Positions 32,035-41,641 of a stretch of 64,000 nucleotides of DNA are shown one piece after another (positions within the stretch are counted from its first letter, which is position 1; each line of letters opens with the position of its first letter). This DNA is from Notamacropus eugenii. Lineage: Eukaryota > Chordata > Mammalia > Diprotodontia > Macropodidae. The DNA is taken from positions 118,803,244-118,867,243 of the forward strand of contig NC_092874.1 in the NCBI RefSeq assembly GCF_028372415.1, given 5' to 3'. The notes beneath the pieces are model-generated. The model had not been told where the DNA came from. It made no database searches and saw only the letters and a list, made by a program, of their open reading frames with translations. Made by a program: the position numbers and the translations under genes.

Positions 32035-32041
32035 TTATATA
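32035..32041 (-). promoter_or_regulatory. TATA box in the U3 of the retroviral retrocopy
   Basis: Reads tatataa on the minus strand, about 25 bases before the point (about 32010) that corresponds to the 5' end of the whole retrocopy. This agrees with transcription starting at the U3/R border. Confidence 0.6.
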
Positions 32042-32527
32042 GGGTGATTTTAGGGTTTCCTTGGAGGGGTTGGAGATCTAGGGTAAGTTCTGCAAGATAA
32101 AGAAGTCTTACAAGATAAAGGCACAGGGTGAGGACTAGGAATGACACATGATAAGGAAATCCCATTCTCCAGGATGAGGGGTGGGGACAGGTGAATCTTA
32201 TAGTCCAGGATAAGAGGAAGTTGTGGTAAGGGGAGACAAAGTCAATCAATATTATTTTAACTCTCAGGGCACTGTTTCTATCCATATCATTTCCCCACTC
32301 AACCACTAGGTAGGAGAATTCTTTCAGGGGAAAAGGAGTGAAGGTTATTATCTTCAGTAGCTGCTTCCTGTTGAACAGGGGTGGAGTCCACTTCAGGGAC
32401 CAGAATAGGTTGGGTGGTGATCAGTGTGGGGTACAGAATGCAGTGCCAACTGAGAATGCAAGGTGGAGAGAGGCAAGCCACTTGGTGACATCAAGGGCAG
32501 GTTTAGGCAATACTAAAAGTTGCTATG

Positions 32528-32637
32528 GGTGAGAAGACACAGTGCAAACCAGGAGGTTAAATAAGCACAAACCAAGTATAAGAGCAGGTAAAATGACAAA
32601 TAACAGTGTCACAATGAGGGGAAAGAAGGGAGAGAAA
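32528..32637 (-). other. Possible envelope membrane-anchor relic
   Basis: The minus strand encodes a strongly hydrophobic stretch (IVTLLFVILPALILGLCLFN) followed by LLVCTVSS, reminiscent of the membrane anchor of gammaretrovirus-like envelope proteins, and it lies a few hundred bases before the U3. Resemblance only; it belongs to the fossil at 31916-34262. Confidence 0.35.
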
Positions 32638-34115
32638 CCACGACCTCCAGGAGGAGGTAGGGGGAGATATAAGGCTGGAGTGGATGTCTTATATCCAAGA
32701 AATTGCCTGTAATATCTTTTCAGTGCTCAAAGGAAAATTTCCATTTAGGACCTTGGGGAATATAGGGGGAGAGCTATGGGGTAAGCTAGTAAGCTAGTAT
32801 CCCCAGTAGTCATATACTCTGCCCACCCCACAGAGTTCCCTATTTGAATTAAGGCATTAGACTTCCAGTCCCAAGGAAGCAGGCCTAACCCTTGGTACAG
32901 GGTGGGCATCAGGAATCAGTGGGCTAGAAACAGAAGTGGTTCAAGGTGGGGTCCAGAATACAGCAAGCTAGAAAACACACAGGCAAGTCCTCCAGGTGAG
33001 GGGCTTCAAGGTATAATCTTCATTGATCACTTTTCTGGATAGTCACACCTTGCATCTTATCTCATATCCTGCCTCCTGCTTGCTTCTCTGTCTGCTTCAC
33101 CATCCAACTCAAATGCTTTTGGGAGAGGGACAAAGGCACTGTCCCTGTCTGAGCAGGGTTGGGGAGAAGAGTAAAATGAGGCTGAAGTAGCATCCAGGGG
33201 ATAAGGAGAGTGTGGAACAGGTATCCTTATTGCATGACCATCTGCAGGTGGATAGAATAGTTTAGGAAACACAAATCTTTCCATATAGGGCTTTTGAAGG
33301 TGTGCCCAGGTCCATAGCCTCCAACTGCTGAACCCAGAGCCTTCCAGTTTTGGCTGGAGAGGAGCTGTAGTTGGTTGTCTCTTTTACCTTTGCAACTTAG
33401 CAGACTAGAAAATGCATATCCCTCAGGGAGGGAAAGAATAGGTTAGAGACAGAGAGAACACTTACGTCCAGGCAGTAAACCAGGCACACAGACTCACAGG
33501 GCACAGAGATCCTGAAAACAGCGAGCAGGGACCCCCGAAGAAAACCAGAGGCAAAGGCCCACCTACTCACCTCCCTCTAGGTCTCACGGGGGACAACAGG
33601 ATAAACCAAGGTGCTGGGGGAACAACACAGGGTAAAAAGTCTGCTCAAACAGAGCAAGGTGCCTTTTCTTTGAGTTTTGGAGACCAAATTTCCTACTAAG
33701 TTTGTTTTGTTTAGAAACCCCCTTCACAAATTACTTTTCTAGATTATATTGAGGTCAGGCTGTGTTACAATGAAACACTAGTCGCTTTTCCTTAAGATCT
33801 CCCCGGATTTCCCTCCCTGCAGTCTCCAAGCAGCCTCTCACCACTTTTCCCACCGTCCCAGGAAAAGGGGAGAAAAAAAAATGTGACTTACCCAGTGTAA
33901 GGGCATCCCCTTATACGAGGGTTCACAGTCCAACTGACCGTCCAGAAATCAGTGGAGCTACAGACTCTGTTGGTAGTGTCTGGGCACTACTGGGGTCTCA
34001 CTGCTAGGGAGACAATGGGAACAGAAAGGTTTGGAGGAGAGAACAAAGAAAAGGGTGCTTACCTCTTATCCCAGTGGCTAGGAGAAGATCATCAGAGTCC
34101 AATTAATATTTGGAC

Positions 34116-34133
34116 TCCTGGGTTTCTGCACCA
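34116..34133 (-). other. Primer-binding-site-like sequence of the retroviral retrocopy
   Basis: tggtgcagaaacccagga on the minus strand begins three bases after the CA that ends U5, the usual place for pairing with a tRNA 3' end (TGG pairs with CCA). I cannot name the tRNA with certainty. Confidence 0.55.
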
Positions 34134-35116
34134 TTATGTTGAAGAGAGAGAGATGGGAGAGCTGGTTCAAAATATGAATGAATTCACTTAGACCTTCTCT
34201 GTAGCCATTGGGAGTTTTCTTTGCAGCGAGCCTACAATTTAGCAAGGAGCTAAATAAAGGTCGTTAGCCTATTTTTAAAGGTGTTATTTTCCTCAGAATT
34301 TTTTTTTTGGTTCTCCTTTAGCAAGCTGCTGACACATTTTTCAAGGTCTTCTATGGCCTGAGCCCATTTCATATTCATTTTGGAAGTACTGGAGGCAGAA
34401 ACCTTGACTTCCTCTGACAGTATGCATTGTTCTTCCTCATCCAAAAGGATGGAAGGAGATACCTGTTCACCAAGAAAATAACCTTCTATGGTCTTATTTT
34501 TTTCTCCTTTTTTGGGTATTTTCCCAACCAGTTATTTGACTTCTGAATCCTTTGTCAAGAGGAGGGTCTTAGTGTTCCTCCTCCCCCCAGGACTATGCTC
34601 AGGGCTGAGGTTCAGATCCCTTGCTCAATTCTCCCAGAGGCTTTAAGCTGAGCTGCTCAGCAATGGATCCCTGCTGCTTCCACAGCCACTAGCCACCCAC
34701 CACCCACTGTTGCTGCTGCTACTGCTGCCACTGCGTCTGCCACCACCTGGGGTCAGTGCTGGGGGAGACCCTGCTCCCTCTCACCCAGCTGGGAAAGCCC
34801 TCTCACACTGACCTTTGAAGCTTTCTTTGTTGCTCGTGGGTTGAAGGATCTGGCACCTTCCCTGCTGGGGATTCTGCCCTGGAGGCCTGATTCGGTTTTA
34901 TTCCTCCCTGTGCCATGTGGCCAGGGCAGGACTCTGCTCTGCTCAGCATGCCATGGGATAGACCTTTCCTGTTGGCCTTCCAGGTTACCTTGGACTGGAA
35001 ATCTCTTTCACTCTGTTGTTTTGTGGCTGCTGCTGTTCTAGAATTTGTTGAGAGTCATTTTTCACAGGTATTTTGTGGGCTGTGGGGGAAGCATTAGAGT
35101 ATATGTGTCTTTCTAC

Positions 35117-35129
35117 CCCGCCATCTTGG
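35117..35129 (-). promoter_or_regulatory. YY1-like site at the HAL1 5' end
   Basis: Minus strand ccaagatggcggg, within about 20 bases of the element's 5' end, the same position as in copy 2. It fits the CAAGATGGC motif known at the start of human L1. Confidence 0.5.
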
Positions 35130-35205
35130 CTCCACCCCCATTACTTTCTTAAACATAAGCAATCAGCAAAACAACTCAAGTACTGATTTGGAGGTATAAA
35201 TGCTC

Positions 35206-35475
35206 ACAAAAGAAATTTAACAATCAGCTGGAAGCAATATGAGCGAGTTCCAGCACAGTTTTGCCCCAGAGAGAAAAGAAAAAAAGAGTCCCTCCACCTG
35301 GATGCCAACATTAATCAAGGCAGCAATCTCTAAAGCTTAGCATCCTGAGAAATGCCACCCACAAAAGCTTTTTTCCAAATACAGAAGAACTATATTCTAA
35401 CCCTGGAGAAAGGAGGAAACATTTGCATTATACGATGTTAGAGGGAGAAAAATATTCATTATACATCAATATAGT
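35206..35475. other. Unassigned sequence
   Basis: No family or gene recognised. Confidence 0.35.
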
Positions 35476-35477
35476 TA

Positions 35478-35722
35478 GAGACAGCTAGGTGGTGTGGTGG
35501 AGAGATTGCAGAAATACCCCAGTTCAAACCCAGCCTCAGACTCTTACTACTAGCCATGTAACTTTAGACAAGTCACTTAACCTCTGCCTAAATGTTCTCA
35601 TCTGTAAAATGGGATAACAATAACACATACTTCCCAGAGCTTTTGTAAGGATAAAATGAGATACCATTTGTAAAATGCATTGTAAACCTTAAAGTGCTAT
35701 AGAACTGCTAGTTTTTATCAAT
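35478..35722 (+). mobile_element. MIR/CORE-SINE, tRNA-headed
   Basis: gacagctaggtggtgtggtg head, cagttcaaacccagcctcag, gacaagtcacttaacctctg, ctcatctgtaaaatgggata, gtaaaccttaaagtgctata tail. Confidence 0.8.
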
Positions 35723-36014
35723 ATATCTATTGGGGCACAATTCAATTTGCAATATAATGAAATCTAAGGTATAGTGAATTTTTCCATAACTAGATTTTAA
35801 TATAAAATTGTCAGAGTTTTAATGATGGGAAAAACATGGACTCTTCTTCTTTCCTCTCATCCATTCCTTCCAAAAATGGCTACCCAAGAATGCATGCAAC
35901 ATATGTCACAGCATTGTTGAGATGACCAAATGAGACGTTGGAAGCATAAACATTATTTAAAATTTTAACTTGTGCAAAAGTAAAGGATCAAGACCAGTAG
36001 GAGTATAGCAGACT

Positions 36015-36525
36015 CTATAGAATTTAGAGCTGAAAGGAAAACTGTGTGATCCAAACTCTCTCATTTTATAGAGTGGGGAACTGAAGCCCTAGAGAGTCCA
36101 TAAGTCAACAAGTATTTATTCAATGTTCCCATTTGCTAGGTATGGCAAGGAAAGGCAAAAACCAGTCCCCACTTTCAAGGAGCATGCATTTAAATGGAGA
36201 AGACAATATGTAAAAACTAAGGGAAGGCATCGATTAGGGAGGGGAGGCCTTCTTCAGAAGGTAAAGTTTTACTGAGATTTGAAGGAAGCCAGGGAAACTA
36301 AGTGGTGGAAAGGGGCAGAAAACTCCCAGTATATGGGAAAATCAGTACAAAAATACTGAGAGAAGAGATAGAGAGTCTTGTTTAGGAACTGAAATTAGAC
36401 TAATGAAGCTGGAACCTAGAACTGGTTAAGTGATTTACCCAATGTCACACAGATGGTAAGTGACAGAGAAGGGATTTGAACACAGGTCTTCCAACTCCAC
36501 AGTGATTGCTTTCTCATTCTAGGAC
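36015..36525 (-). mobile_element. THER1/MIR3-type SINE split by an L2 end
   Basis: 36015-36107 (aatttagagctgaaaggaaa, tctcattttatagagtgggg) and 36406-36525 (aagtgatttacccaatgtca, gatttgaacacaggtcttcc) are halves of one reverse SINE around the L2 at 36108-36405. Confidence 0.65.
36108..36405 (-). mobile_element. L2 3' end inserted in a SINE
   Basis: caacaagtatttattcaatg, accagtccccactttcaagg, ggccttcttcagaaggtaaa, tgagatttgaaggaagccag in reverse L2 order. Confidence 0.7.
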
Positions 36526-36529
36526 ATTG

Positions 36530-36690
36530 CCTACCCTATCTAAGGTACATATGCTGTCTCTTCTTGCCCCTTGACCCAGCATCCTTTCAACTTGAATCTA
36601 CGTTTGTTTGGGGTCCCCACTATGCCTAGTACACCACTTATCAAAGAGTAAGCATTCAGTCAATGTTTGTTGAGTGTGTACCTAGAGATG
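36530..36690 (+). mobile_element. L2 3' terminus
   Basis: tccccactatgcctagtaca, gtaagcattcagtcaatgtt, tgttgagtg. Confidence 0.55.
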
Positions 36691-36784
36691 GCACAGAACC
36701 TGAGATCCTGACTGGTTTGATTCCTAAAAACAGGAAGGGATAAGGAAAAAGAAACTGACATTAGTATATAAAATAGGTCATCTT

Positions 36785-37139
36785 CTCTGACTTGCAAATC
36801 TATGTCTCTTCTCAGATCCAGGCTCCCATTACCAGTGACCTGCTGGACACCCCCACTTTGACATCTCATCAGCATCTCAAATTCAACACATCTACAACAG
36901 AACTTGTCATATTTCTTTTGGGTGTGTGCCTTTTGTTTTTACATTTCATTCATTTCTGAAACTATCCCTTCTCCACCCCAGTGAGCCTTCCTTTGTAACA
37001 AAGATTAAGAAAGAAAAAGAAAAAAACAAAAAGTTATCTTTCCCCCTAAGATTATTCCTCCTCCAAGCTCCCCTATTTCTGTTGAGGACACTGTCATCCT
37101 TCACATCACACAAATTCTAATCCCTGGAGTCATCATTAA

Positions 37140-37185
<46 letters not shown>

Positions 37186-38050
37186 ATACAATCAGTTGCC
37201 AATTCTTGCCAATTCTGTCTTCACCAGGTCTCTTGGGTTAATCCAGTCATTACCCTAGTTGAGGGACACTTTTTGCTTGAACCATTACAATAATCTCCTA
37301 TTTGGTCTCCCTGCTTCCAGTCTTTCCTCTCTCCTTCCCTTCTTCCTATATGCAGCTACCAAAATAAATTTCCTGAGACACAGGTTTAAGGTGCTCCCCA
37401 ACTCAAATGGCTCTATTGGCTCCCTATGGCCTCCTGGATTTGGAGGGTGTTTAAGACCCTCCAAAATCCAGTTCCCACCTACTTTTCCATCCGTATCTGC
37501 TTCTACATTACAAACAAATTGGACTACTAGATGTTCCCTGAACTTGAAATATCTCCCATTGCATAAATGGAGACTCAGAATGTACTTCCCCATCTTTGTT
37601 TCTCATAATCCTTGTCTTCTCTTTAAAATTCATCTTGGGTACCAGTTGCCACCTCCCTAAAGCCTTTCCTGACTCCTTCCACCCCAATTACTACTACTTT
37701 TTCCCTCCTCAAATTTCTTTGAATTTACCTATCTTCCCATATGTTTTTTCCCCATCAGTGGGTTAGAAAGTGTTAGAAGACAGGAATGTACTCTTTCCTC
37801 AACTCTATCAGTTTTGCTTCCCTACCAGGCTTAGTTAAATTTTGTGCCACCTCCTATTAATCACACAAGTTATTAGTGTCTTTCCTTTAAATTATTTTGT
37901 ATTTACTTGTCTATTTATAGACTATATCTGACCCTATCTGCCATCCGCCATCCCAATGGAGAGTAAGCTCCTTAGATTTATTTGTGCTTCTCTTTCTACT
38001 CTGAGAGCCTGACATCAGCTCAGCAGGGACAGCTTTCAGCACATTGAATG
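36785..38050 (+). mobile_element. L2 LINE 3' region, about 1.2 kb
   Basis: Starts in RT-coding remnants (tcaaattcaacacatctaca next to acagaacttgtcatatttct). It continues through ccattacaataatctcctat, tggctccctatggcctcctg and aagcctttcctgactccttc, and ends with L2-like 3' words (gagagtaagctccttagatt). A CA microsatellite has expanded inside. The 133-codon open frame at 37259-37660 is a by-product of this relic. Confidence 0.65.
37141..37185. repeat. (AC)n microsatellite
   Basis: Uninterrupted 45-base AC tract inside the L2 relic. Confidence 0.95.
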
Positions 38051-38226
38051 GATTTCTTATGGTGACCTTAAAGAGGGGTATGAGAGGAGTAACATATGAA
38101 TGGGCAGAAATAGATGAACCTCAACCAATGCGTATCATTAGAGGAAGCAACTAAGTGGATGAGATCCTGGATCCTTCTGAGTATCAGAGCATCCAGATAA
38201 CCCAGAACAGTGCCTTGCCCATAATA

Positions 38227-38492
38227 ATCAGTCATTCAATCAATAAACATGTTAAGTACCTACTTTGTGTCAGATGCTATGCTAAATCTAGGGATACAAA
38301 GCAATGCAAAAGACAGTCCTTGCTCTCAAGGAGCTCAGTCTAATAGGAGAGACAACATGCAAACAACTATGTACAAACAAGCTATATACAGAGTATATTG
38401 GAAATAATCAAGAGAGGAAGACATTAGCATTAAAGAGGACTGGGAAGGGCTTTCTATAGAAGGTAGGATTTTGGCTGGAACTTGAAGCAAGC
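38227..38492 (-). mobile_element. L2 3' end
   Basis: caataaacatgttaagtacc, tttgtgtcagatgctatgct, gtccttgctctcaaggagct, ctatagaaggtaggattttg. It is cut off by the SINE that follows. Confidence 0.75.
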
Positions 38493-38755
38493 CAGGCAGC
38501 TAGGTAGTGCAGTGGATAGAGTGCCTGGTTCTAGAGTCAGAAAGATTCATTGCCTTAAGTTCAAATTTACATTCATACACTTGCTAGCTGTGTGGCCACA
38601 GGCAAGTCACTTAACGCTGTTTGCCTCAGTTTCCTCATCTGTAAAATGAGTTGGAGAAGGAAAAGGCAAACCAGTCCAATATCATTGCCAAGAAAATCCC
38701 AAATAGTGGCACAAAAAGTCAATCGTGGCTTTGAACAACAAGAACAAAATGCCTA
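38493..38755 (+). mobile_element. SINE-C: tRNA head plus BovB-like RTE tail
   Basis: caggcagctaggtagtgcag head, gccacaggcaagtcacttaa, gtttcctcatctgtaaaatg, then the RTE-derived tail: gagaaggaaaaggcaaacca, ttgccaagaaaatcccaaat, ending near gaacaacaagaac. The same tail lies at the 3' end of the BovB-like RTE copies at 41118 and 43940. Confidence 0.8.
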
Positions 38756-38769
38756 TTATACTGAACTGA

Positions 38770-39355
38770 ACTGAATCGAACTAAACCTGTACTTGTGGGG
38801 ATTTGCATTTAGGTTTTATATTTCTTTGAGCCAGATTTAGACTCAGCACACCCAACACAGATCTCTAAACATGATGGGCACCAAGGCTGGTTGGCTGACT
38901 GGTTCTATACATACACAGAGTGTCCTAATAGGACAAGGGGGTCTGGTTGGGGGGTTTTTTGTTGTTATTTGTTTCCAACAAAGTTATCAGTGACTATTGA
39001 GTTCTTGAGATAACTCCATTGGTTGTAAATGAGTCACTTCCCAGGATGTATTTCAATGGGAGAAAGTCTGGAAGGGAAGTTACTGAGGGGATCAGCAGAA
39101 AATGGGTCTCAGAAAGAGCCCCTGCCAGGAATGAGGGGACAGATCAACACCCACACCCACCCCATTCCCTCAGGCTCGTGAATACGACAGGACATCAGCC
39201 CGGTTTGATCCAAACCCAGCTGTTTGCAGAACAACAGCTGGGGCCCACCCCTGCACCAGGGGAGGTAAAGCAAAACAAAAGGCTGAATGATGTCAGGGAA
39301 ATTAAATTCTCTTTCCCTCCCTCCCCTCCCTCTCCTCCACAGCCAAAGAGCTTCC
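38770..39355. other. Unassigned sequence
   Basis: No repeat recognised. 39160-39260 is somewhat GC-rich with repeated cagctg/acaacagctg motifs. 39300-39345 is a pyrimidine run. The 113-codon frame at 39019-39360 has no recognisable domain. Confidence 0.4.
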
Positions 39356-39359
39356 TATG

Positions 39360-39560
39360 AAATAATAATAGCTCACACATTTTTTTAGCCCTTTTCCTCA
39401 TAATAATCCTGTTAGGAAAGCTGTATCAGGCCCACTTTACAGATGAGGAAGTTGTGGCTTCTAAGGAGGCTGAACGACTTGCCCGAAGACTACAGTCCTT
39501 AATTGGCAGGAGTTAGGATCGAGTACCTAATCCACTGATCTCTCCACACCAGGCCCAAAG
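39360..39560 (-). mobile_element. MIR SINE
   Basis: tcctcataataatcctgtta, cactttacagatgaggaagt, gacttgcccgaagactacag in reverse MIR order. Confidence 0.65.
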
Positions 39561-39577
39561 CTGTTGCAGAGGTCATG

Positions 39578-39775
39578 GTAGGGTGCTGTATTGGCACAGA
39601 AAGAGCCCTGAAATTAGAATCAGAAGACCTAGTTTCAAATCACACTTCCTAGCTCTTTTGCCTAAATGAAGTCACTTCACTTCTGATGGAGTTACGTTCC
39701 TCATGTGTACAGAGCAGAGGTTAGAGTAGATGATGTCTGAGGTCTCCTCCAGCAGTAACATTCTGGGATGCAGGT
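39578..39775 (+). mobile_element. THER1/MIR3-type SINE
   Basis: gtattggcacagaaagagcc, aatcagaagacctagtttca, ggttagagtagatgatgtct, gaggtctcctccagcagtaa. Confidence 0.7.
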
Positions 39776-39854
39776 CCAAGCCACTAGTTGTGCAAATGAA
39801 GGAATGGAAGAATTGTGTCTTTGTGAATCTGGGTGCCCTGATTCCACAGGAACC

Positions 39855-40098
39855 TCCAAGGCCACAGGAATCCCCTCTGCAGCATTCTTGACAAGCTTTC
39901 ATCCAGCTCCTCCTTGAAGTCAGGGAATTCATTACCTTATAAGGCATCCCATCAGATGACCCTAATTAAATAGGCAGTTTTTCCTTATATCAAGCTGTGT
40001 CTGTGATTTCTGATGTTTGCTCTTGCCTACTGGGATCAAGTGAAATATATATAACATTTCTTCTACATGAAAGTCCTTCAAATTCTTGAATACAGCCA
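39855..40098 (-). mobile_element. L3/CR1 LINE 3' fragment
   Basis: ggaatcccctctgcagcatt, agctcctccttgaagtcagg, ggcagtttttccttatatca, ccttcaaattcttgaataca; reverse order. Confidence 0.6.
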
Positions 40099-40103
40099 GT
40101 GGG

Positions 40104-40421
40104 AAGCTGATAAATGTTTAACAACTGGTTTGGGGGAGAGGGTAGGGCACTGAAGTGTGCCTATAACATACTTTTAAACTGCATCTTCATTATTAACATT
40201 TCCACATCACTTTCTTAGTCTAGACCAGAGGTATAAAAAATTGATGCCACCAAGAATCTCAAGTGAACTAGATTAAAACGTGTTAATTTGTGTTTTTCTA
40301 AGTTAATATGGAGCCCATCAGAATCCCTTTCTAGTTAAGTTGACACCAGTCATCTAGACAATCAACAAAACAGTAAATCAAACTTTGATTTGTAGCATTT
40401 ACCAATTTTCAGAAGAGTAAA
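40104..40421. repeat. Unclassified interspersed repeat (copy B)
   Basis: aaatgtttaacaactggttt, catcactttcttag and caatcaacaaaacagtaaat match copy A (30028-30121 plus 35138-35205) in the same order. Copy B has an extra 127-bp block (40226-40352) that copy A lacks. Confidence 0.5.
40226..40352. mobile_element. Possible small hAT-like DNA transposon (MITE)
   Basis: Ends cagaggtataaaa and, read in reverse from the other side, tgactggtgtcaact: weak inverted ends of a type seen in hAT elements. tctagac occurs at 40219-40225 and 40353-40359 (7 of an expected 8 bp). Copy A of the host repeat has no such block, so it acts as the empty site. Confidence 0.4.
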
Positions 40422-41118
40422 ACAAAGCTATGGTTTTTCCAGTAGTGATATATGACTTGATTAGTTGGTTGGTTGTTGTCCTTCATCTTCGAAGATGACC
40501 AAAATGGCATCACCACGATAAAGTGAACTTTCAGTGTGTCCGACTGTGATTGATCAGACTAGTATGAGCTTGGAATGCTCTACTACAGGTTGGTCACAGA
40601 TAGTCCATATGAATATTTGGAGTGGATATCCCAAATTTACACATCCTGTGTTTACTTTATGCTTTCTCAATTCTGCTTTGCGCATACTGCACAGCACCCT
40701 TTCTGATGTGGGCACACCATGCTGCGTGGTCCTGCTCCAGTGTTTCCTATATTGACTACAAGGAAATCTGAGCACCATGGAATCAATGTTTTCAAATTGT
40801 GGTGCTGGAGAAGACTTTTGAGAATCCTTTGGACTGTAAGGAGATCCAATCAGTCAATACTGAAAGAAATGAATTCAGGCCATTCACTGGAAAGTCAAAT
40901 ACTGAAGATGAAGTTTAAGTATTTTTACCCCATAAAGAGAAGACAGGACTCTTTAGAAAAGACCCTGATGTTGGGAAAGACTGAAGACAAAAGGAGAGGG
41001 GGAAATGAGATGGATAGTGTTATGGAAACCACAAATTTAGACGGACTTCAGGAGATAGTGGAGGATAGAAGGGCCTGAGTCCCAAAGAAGAGACAGGCAG
41101 GACTGAACAACAACAAGG
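40422..41118 (+). mobile_element. BovB-like RTE LINE 3' end, split by RTE2
   Basis: 40422-40457 encodes KAMVFPVVIYD-like text. 40783-41118 continues with LWCWRRLLRILWTVRRSNQS, then RQDSLEKTLMLGKTEDKRR, LQEIVEDRRA and a 3' end running into ggactgaacaacaacaag. This is the C-terminal tail of an RTE RT protein, 5' truncated, with broken frame. The RTE2 fragment 40464-40782 lies in the gap. Confidence 0.8.
40464..40782 (-). mobile_element. RTE2 LINE 3' end inserted in BovB-like RTE
   Basis: Reverse strand encodes the RTE2 C-terminus (HKVNTGCVNLGYPLQIFIWT, ending QPVVEHSKLILV) and the 3' tail at 40464-40520. The open frame 40554-40778 is this piece. Confidence 0.75.
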
Positions 41119-41199
41119 AAATGTAAATGCTTACACTAAAAATTTAGCAACCAGATCCTGGGAGCTGGTATGAGCTGATTCCAACATATCTCCATCCAA

Positions 41200-41640
41200 T
41201 CTTATCTCATACAAGTTAAGCATTCCTCCTTACTCCAAAGAATCCTCAATGCATGATGCCCAGCCCATTCACCATCCTCCAAACCTTTTCATGTATGGCT
41301 TCCAATCTGTTACTGTTTCCATGACTGCAGAGCACACTTCTCAGAAGAGAGGCTGGGGACTACCAGGGTAAAACGCTGTTTACATTGTCCCAAGGTCAGG
41401 GTGTGTCCATTACTTTTTGCTTAACTGTTTTTCTTTGTTGCAAGGGAGAGTTCAGTGGAGGGGAAGGGAGGTAATATTTCTGGAAATGACTGAAATGCAA
41501 AAACAAAAGGCACCAATATAATTTTTTTTAAATGATTTTCTTTTTTAGAGTGCCCAGAACTGAACACAATATTCCAAATGTGACGTAACCTGGACAGAGA
41601 ACTGACTGTCCCTTCTACTTAGAGATATATTGATAAGTTT
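41200..41640 (-). mobile_element. L3/CR1 LINE fragments
   Basis: 41200-41325 (cccattcaccatcctccaaa, ccttttcatgtatggcttcc) and 41540-41640 (gtgcccagaactgaacacaa, tattccaaatgtgacgtaac) follow the reverse L3 order, separated by an L1-type end. Confidence 0.5.
41335..41535 (+). mobile_element. Older L1-type 3' end inserted in L3
   Basis: tactttttgcttaactgttt, gtggaggggaagggaggtaa, aaaaggcaccaatataattt; similar in style to the L1-type end at 15592-15997. Confidence 0.45.
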
Positions 41641-41641
41641 T

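Larger units (their letters stand above)
31916..34262 (-). mobile_element. Retrocopy of an endogenous-retrovirus transcript (fossil)
   Basis: On the minus strand it begins with R (34262-34197), then U5 (34196-34137, ending CA), a primer-binding-site-like stretch, an internal region, a U3 with TATA box, a second R (32010-31938) with AATAAA, and a terminal A-rich tail (31937-31916). It is flanked by a perfect 15-bp duplication, gttagcctattttta, at 31901-31915 and 34263-34277. A provirus would start and end with complete LTRs and have a 4-6 bp duplication; this has the R-to-R layout of retroviral RNA, a poly(A) tail and an L1-type duplication, so LINE machinery most likely copied it. The internal part is short for a provirus (spliced or internally deleted RNA). 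The two R copies differ clearly, which points to an old source. It is a broken fossil. Confidence 0.75.
30122..35137 (-). mobile_element. HAL1 (half-L1) element, copy 3, carrying an inserted retrocopy
   Basis: Element parts are 30122-31900 (3' UTR and ORF1) and 34278-35137 (ORF1 start and 5' UTR). Flanks ccattacttt at 30112-30121 and 35138-35147 form a 10-bp target duplication. No ORF2. ORF1 remnants include SRRDNLKIMGLPESQDKKK (31573-31785) and a coiled-coil piece (34250-34444). The 3' UTR contains a pure GT run at about 30958-31000, at the same place as the GT-rich stretch in copy 1. Confidence 0.8.

Noticed and set aside
31916-34262. Reading the retroviral insert as a normal provirus or solo LTR
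   Set aside because: It has R at both ends in place of complete LTRs, an A tail and a 15-bp duplication.
37259-37660. 133-codon open frame
   Set aside because: Lies wholly in an L2 3' relic and is in no conserved LINE reading frame.
39019-39360. 113-codon open frame in unique DNA
   Set aside because: No domain, signal peptide or splice context; ends in a Pro/Ser run from a pyrimidine tract.
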